Below are positions 43,943 through 47,732 of a stretch of DNA of 47,732 nt, piece after piece. The translations under genes were made by a program, and so were the position numbers. Positions within the stretch are counted from its first letter, which is position 1. Every line of letters begins with the position of its first letter. The notes below the pieces were generated by a model. That model was not told the DNA's origin and did not search any database. It worked only from the letters and a program-made list of their open reading frames with translations. The DNA is taken from assembly GCF_001715195.1 (NCBI RefSeq), contig NZ_MDWE01000041.1, positions 1-47,732 on the forward strand. Direction: 5' to 3'. The DNA comes from Rhodohalobacter halophilus. GTDB lineage: Bacteria; Bacteroidota; Rhodothermia; Balneolales; Balneolaceae.

Positions 43943-45118
43943 TTAGAATATGTAACCTACACCGGCATAGATTCGGACAGCCTCAGAAGAGAACCCAAGA
44001 TCTCCCCTGACAATAAAATCCGGGTTAAAGAGTGAAATTGCCCCGCCCACACCCCATGAGTGCTTCCAGTTATCAAATAGTCCGTTGCTGTCAAATTCAG
44101 AAAATACTCGTCCGCTGTCCCAGAATAGTTGTCCGCCGAATTTAACTTCATCATCCAGAATAGAGAAGAGCCAGGTTCGGGCTTCCAGAACATGTAGTAT
44201 TGAACTCTTGCCCAGAAATCGGTCATAATGGTAGCCGCGAAGTCCGTACTTATCACCCAGTGAAGCCCGCTTCCAGAAGGGAGCCTCTCCCAGAATATGA
44301 ACTCCCGTGATTTTCTGTGCAATCACCACATCCGGAAGAATTTCAACATAGTGTCTTAACTCTGCATGAAGCCGGGTAAAATCAAATTCACTAAAGGTAA
44401 AAGAGCCGCTCGACTCCAGGCCAGCCTCATACCGGTACCCTTCCGTTGGGTTAAACTCGCTGTCCCGATCTTCAGTGATCACTCCAAAACCAAGCGTAAT
44501 AACCCTGTGATCCTGATCTCCCAGCGGATTATCCTGAGCGAACAGCGTATTTTGATCGCGCTCTGTGGCATCCATCAAAGAGAGGCCCATATCGGCGTAG
44601 AGGTCAAATGTACCCTCAAATCCAAAATCAGCAACCGTTTTTCTGGCGCGATATGAGAGATCGAGGATCTGCTTTTCATACATGAAATACTTCTCATCAT
44701 AAAGCTGATCCGAAAACTCTGTTTTGTTACCAATTCCAAAATAGTGAGCCTGCCGATACCACTCCCCGATGATTGAAATTTCACTTCGGATGTCCGTTCC
44801 AAAGGAGCGCGTTCGCTGGTAGTTAATTTCACTGAGAATATCTCCCTTGGTTGAAATAACTGCATCCATTTTCAGGTTGCTCAAAAATGGAGAGATACCG
44901 TCCCCGTAGTTAAAACGTTGCATCAGCCCGCCACCGATAAAACCGGAGTCCGAGCTGTACCCCAGTACCGGCACAATTGAGTAGTGGACTCCGCCTTCGC
45001 GATCTTCTTCATCGGGGATATTCAAAATCTGGGCGTTGGATCCTTCAGCGAATAGTAAAACAACCCAAATCGAGATAAAGAGCTTTAAATACAGTTTTAG
45101 GAAGGTTTGGTTTTTCAA
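43943..45118 (-). CDS. Omp85/BamA-TamA-like outer membrane beta-barrel protein
   Basis: A 391-residue exported protein: signal peptide about 1-29, then a short acidic stretch and 12-16 likely amphipathic strands to the C-terminus, ending in VRIYAGVGYIF with the terminal aromatic residue typical of barrels. GVHYSIVPVLGYSSDSGFIGGGL near 43-65 and FNPTEGYRYEAGLESSG near 215 and GLRGYHYDRFLGK near 295 match the surface-antigen (D15) type barrel. There is no POTRA repeat of the length seen in BamA, so it is not the essential BamA. Substrate or insertion role unknown. Confidence 0.78.
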   Translation of the reverse strand: MKNQTFLKLYLKLFISIWVVLLFAEGSNAQILNIPDEEDREGGVHYSIVPVLGYSSDSGFIGGGLMQRFNYGDGISPFLSNLKMDAVISTKGDILSEINYQRTRSFGTDIRSEISIIGEWYRQAHYFGIGNKTEFSDQLYDEKYFMYEKQILDLSYRARKTVADFGFEGTFDLYADMGLSLMDATERDQNTLFAQDNPLGDQDHRVITLGFGVITEDRDSEFNPTEGYRYEAGLESSGSFTFSEFDFTRLHAELRHYVEILPDVVIAQKITGVHILGEAPFWKRASLGDKYGLRGYHYDRFLGKSSILHVLEARTWLFSILDDEVKFGGQLFWDSGRVFSEFDSNGLFDNWKHSWGVGGAISLFNPDFIVRGDLGFSSEAVRIYAGVGYIF

Positions 45119-45249
45119 TGTTTTAAGTAGCTACTTCTGAATTATCTTACATGGGGTGCCTTCTATGGGAATGCCTTAGTTGTAAAGACATTCAAATATA
45201 AGCATCATTCTACTCTCAAAAGAATCGAAAAATCGAGTGGCGATTCAGG

Positions 45250-46011
45250 CTATTTCCAGCGGATGGGATCCAGCCGGTAAAACTTCTCGAGCAGTGTATA
45301 GAGCTTCTTATTTTCCTGAAGAAGCCTTTCGGGTCGCTCAAAAAACAACTCCGTAGCCACTGAAAAAAATTCAGCCGGATTCTCCGCTCCGTATCGGTCC
45401 AGAAAAGAGCTCTTCCGGGTGAACCTCAAATCCCGATATGCTTTTGCAATGATGTTTGTCCACTCATCATCTCTCAATGTTTTTCCGTCAAGATCGATCC
45501 CCGCGGTTAAACCGTATCTGTCGTCCAGAAAGTGCGAAAACTCATGAATGATCAGGTTCAGTCCGCTGCCCCGTTCTTCACCGAATAGCTGAGACTCAAT
45601 ATCCTGCCAGGAGAGCACAATCACTCCTGCCTGCCAATACTCTCCTTTTCGATTCTCAAACCCCTCCTCAATAAAACCGCCCTCGGTCTCCTGGTTAACC
45701 GGTGCAACGTAGTCATCGGGGTAGATCAAGATGGATTGAAGATCACCGTAATAGTCTGCGGTTTCTTCCAGAATCAACACAGAAGCGTAGGCCCCCACTA
45801 TCACTTTCATATCTTCGGTGAGCTGAAGTCCGCCACACCCTTCAAAATACTTTTCATGCAGCAGTATTTTGAGATGCTCCTGAAGCCGCTCTTTATAGTG
45901 ACCCGGCAGCTTGCGGAACAGAGGCACTTTCTGCTGAAGTATTCGTTGGCGTTCAGCTGAAAGCGGCTGACTCTTCACCCATTTCCTGATAAAATATCGA
46001 ATGACCGGCAT
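45250..46011 (-). CDS. MtfA-like zinc-dependent peptidase
   Basis: A 253-residue member of the MtfA (DUF980) family; E. coli MtfA binds the Mlc repressor and is a zinc aminopeptidase. The zinc motif HEFSHFLD (HExxH type) is at about residues 157-164, with a downstream Glu in AENPAEFFSVATELFFE (about 212) as third ligand. KVIVGAYASVLILE near 69 and IYPDDY near 97 are typical. Residues 1-30 are basic without signal peptide, so the enzyme is likely cytoplasmic. No Mlc-type regulator is in the window. Confidence 0.85.
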   Translation of the reverse strand: MPVIRYFIRKWVKSQPLSAERQRILQQKVPLFRKLPGHYKERLQEHLKILLHEKYFEGCGGLQLTEDMKVIVGAYASVLILEETADYYGDLQSILIYPDDYVAPVNQETEGGFIEEGFENRKGEYWQAGVIVLSWQDIESQLFGEERGSGLNLIIHEFSHFLDDRYGLTAGIDLDGKTLRDDEWTNIIAKAYRDLRFTRKSSFLDRYGAENPAEFFSVATELFFERPERLLQENKKLYTLLEKFYRLDPIRWK

Positions 46012-47696
<1,685 letters not shown>

Positions 47697-47716
47697 ACCG
47701 ATAGTTCTCTTGATCA

Positions 47717-47731
47717 AACCCTCCGAGGGTT
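47717..47731. repeat. Palindrome at window end
   Basis: AACCCT-CCG-AGGGTT, a 6-base stem, lies 20 bases after the lyase stop codon. It may be the beginning of a longer terminator or repeat cut by the window edge. Confidence 0.45.
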
Positions 47732-47732
47732 C

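Overview
This 47.7 kb window is dense bacterial chromosome, with about 43 protein genes on both strands and no rRNA, tRNA, CRISPR array or insertion sequence that I can see. Gene content fits a Gram-negative, menaquinone-using heterotroph of the Bacteroidota/Balneolota side of the tree (best guess: a marine Balneolaceae-like bacterium). The reasons are a large carboxypeptidase-regulatory-domain TonB-dependent receptor, demethylmenaquinone methyltransferase, NAD-dependent ligase, MutS2, 7TM-HD phosphodiesterase, paired HU-like proteins, weak Shine-Dalgarno sites, and at least one promoter of the TTTG / TAnnTTTG type. The species assignment is inference.

Layout: 0.1-2.7 kb holds a GNAT-like protein, a small anchored protein and a lipase. 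2.7-7.6 kb is a minus-strand block of housekeeping genes (surE, panB, fabZ, menG, a phosphoglycerate-mutase-family phosphatase, a membrane protein, comF). 7.7-16.1 kb is a plus-strand run (RodZ-like, ligA, pgpH-like, xerD-like, gamma-glutamyltransferase). 16.1-22.5 kb is minus strand: a MASE1 sensor kinase, TauE/SafE exporter, PhzF isomerase, TPR protein, alpha/beta hydrolase and an RluB-type pseudouridine synthase with a repeat-built tail.

22.6-27.3 kb is the most striking part. It looks more A+T-rich than its flanks and contains a bicarbonate transporter (SbtA), its PII-like partner (SbtB), a CbbR/CmpR-type LysR regulator, a Thermus/Rickettsia-type isocitrate dehydrogenase transcribed divergently from the regulator, and a protein of the LCIB (limiting-CO2-inducible) carbonic anhydrase family. 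These form a compact inorganic-carbon acquisition and sensing module. No RuBisCO or carboxysome gene is in the window. I propose that it supplies bicarbonate/CO2 for carboxylation reactions, possibly tied to isocitrate/2-oxoglutarate metabolism.

27.3-33.7 kb returns to housekeeping (yidD, cysS, folE, aconitase), followed by an HU gene overlapping a second gene that fuses an HU-like domain to a transmembrane segment and a LysM domain. 33.7-35.0 kb has a Dabb protein, a stand-alone Smr protein and a 0.7 kb gene-free stretch with several diverged copies of a hairpin repeat. 35.0-47.7 kb carries a TonB-dependent receptor with a perfect LacI/CcpA-type operator upstream, a SIMPL lipoprotein, mutS2, a TIGR03643-type small protein, a SixA-like phosphatase, a GDPD lipoprotein, a HemD-like protein, an Omp85-like barrel, an MtfA-like peptidase and a tyrosine phenol-lyase-like enzyme.
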